Positions 4,581 through 5,284 of a stretch of DNA of 5,284 nt are shown piece by piece. A program made the translations under genes and the position numbers. Numbering within the stretch: the stretch's first letter is position 1; every line of letters begins with the position of its first letter. Below the pieces are notes generated by a model. That model searched no databases. It had not been told where the DNA came from and worked only from the letters and a program-made list of their open reading frames with translations. This stretch comes from Clostridiales bacterium (GTDB taxonomy: Bacteria; Bacillota; Clostridia; Oscillospirales; CAG-272), in the NCBI GenBank assembly GCA_004554105.1, contig SFNW01000120.1:1-5284 (forward strand), given 5' to 3'.

Positions 4581-5284
4581 ACCTCCGCACCTCCATGCAG
4601 CTTCTTGCCCGTCGCGGCCAGGAAGACATCGTCCATATTTCCTTTGGTGATCTCATAGTCCGTGAACAGCGCGGGCTGCGCCAAAATCAGCTTCGTCGCC
4701 TCGCCGGTGTTTTCCACCTCGATGCGCCAGCCGCCCTGCACCGGGGCATATTTGCGCCCGAGCGCCCGGACGGCGGCCTCTTCCACGCCGTACAGCGTGA
4801 TGTGATCTCCGGCATAGGTGTTTTTCAGTGCCAGCGGCGTGCCCTCGCCGACGACCCGGCCGCTGTCCAGCAGGATCACGTAGTCGGCGTCCGCGGCCTC
4901 CTCCATATAGTGCGTGGTCAGAAAGACCGTCAGCTTTTCTTTCCGGCGCAGCTCCGTCACCACGTCCCACAGCAGCCTCCGCGTCTGCGGGTCCAGGCCG
5001 GTGGTCGGCTCGTCGAAGATCAGGATCTTCGGGCGGTGGAGCAGGGCGCGCGCAATGTCGATGCGCCTGCGCTGCCCGCCGGAGAGTCTGCCGACCGGGC
5101 GGTCCAGAATGTCCCCGAAGTCCAGCAGCTGCGCGAGCTCCGCCAGCCGCTTCGCGAATGCCGCGCCCCGGATGCCGTAGAGCGCGGCCCGGCTCTGCAG
5201 GTTGTCCCGCACGCTCAGCGCCCCGTCCAGTACGGAATTCTGAAACACCACGCCAAGCTCGCGCCGGACCCGGTCCGGGTCGTG
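4577..5284 (-). CDS. ABC exporter ATP-binding protein, DrrA/CcmA-like (5' end cut off)
   Basis: Cytoplasmic ATPase that powers the ABC-2 permease encoded next. The reading frame is open to the window edge, giving 235 visible residues; the Walker A region lies outside the window. Counting from the first visible residue: Q-loop VVFQ (Q15), signature LSGGQ (67-71), Walker B KILIFDEP (86-93), D-loop GLD (96-98) and switch histidine in FLTTHYMEEA (H125). All core residues that can be checked are intact. A C-terminal extension of about 100 residues follows and ends in an NMDDVFLAATGK segment, which is usual in the DrrA-type multidrug/daunorubicin exporter group. A GTG at 5251 is not the real start, because it falls inside the Q-loop and homologous sequence (DPDRVRRELG) continues upstream. 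The TGA overlaps the permease ATG by four bases, which implies translational coupling. Codon use is rich in CTG, CGG and ATC, unlike the genes further along. The family is secure; the substrate is unknown. Confidence 0.95.
   Translation of the reverse strand, partial: HDPDRVRRELGVVFQNSVLDGALSVRDNLQSRAALYGIRGAAFAKRLAELAQLLDFGDILDRPVGRLSGGQRRRIDIARALLHRPKILIFDEPTTGLDPQTRRLLWDVVTELRRKEKLTVFLTTHYMEEAADADYVILLDSGRVVGEGTPLALKNTYAGDHITLYGVEEAAVRALGRKYAPVQGGWRIEVENTGEATKLILAQPALFTDYEITKGNMDDVFLAATGKKLHGGAEV
4581..4594 (-). promoter_or_regulatory. Doubled Shine-Dalgarno before the permease
   Basis: Minus strand reads GGAGG, TGC, then GGAGGT immediately before the ATG at 4580. The outer copy (4590-4594) has a workable 9-base spacer; the inner copy lies too close to the ATG for standard initiation. 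Both also encode the end of the ATPase (GGAEV). Confidence 0.6.

Noticed and set aside
3688..4656. Open frame of 322 codons on the minus strand, out of frame with the permease
   Set aside because: It overlaps both the permease and the ATPase end, is extremely rich in G, R and A, and lacks hydrophobic segments. The in-frame permease explains the region.

Overview
The window is a block of eight genes, all on the minus strand, so transcription runs from high to low coordinates. Every junction is either a 4-base ATGA overlap or a gap of 20 bases or less. No untranslated stretch is long enough for a promoter or terminator, so I read it as the interior of one long operon whose two ends lie outside the window. 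Purine-rich Shine-Dalgarno sequences (AAGGAGG type) precede nearly every start. The sequence is GC-rich with GC-rich third codon positions, and one gene encodes a typical lipoprotein. Together with the family mix this points to a GC-rich Clostridia member (Oscillospiraceae-like). That placement is inference; there is no marker gene.

Layout in transcription order: (1) 5284-4577, ATPase of a drug-type ABC exporter, its N-terminus cut by the window edge; (2) 4580-3681, its ABC-2 type permease; (3) 3670-2696, a lipoprotein with a repeat-built DUF4097-like beta-helix; (4) 2679-2011, a membrane methyltransferase of the isoprenylcysteine carboxyl methyltransferase (ICMT)-like group; (5) 1995-1561, an atypical cytidine/blasticidin-S-type deaminase; (6) 1564-1214, a small cysteine-rich protein resembling TIGR04076; (7) 1193-288, a soluble SAM methyltransferase of the leucine carboxyl methyltransferase-like group; (8) 269-1, the start of a second ABC ATPase of the EcsA/BcrA-like type, cut by the window edge.

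How the genes work together is not known. The first two form one exporter, and the eighth probably begins a second one. Between them lie an extracytoplasmic lipoprotein, two methyltransferases of different folds and a zinc deaminase translationally coupled to a cysteine-rich protein. The mix resembles a small-molecule modification and export or resistance cassette, but no substrate can be read from the sequence. Codon preference differs between the first transporter and the downstream genes, and it appears to change inside the permease gene, so the block may have been assembled by recombination.
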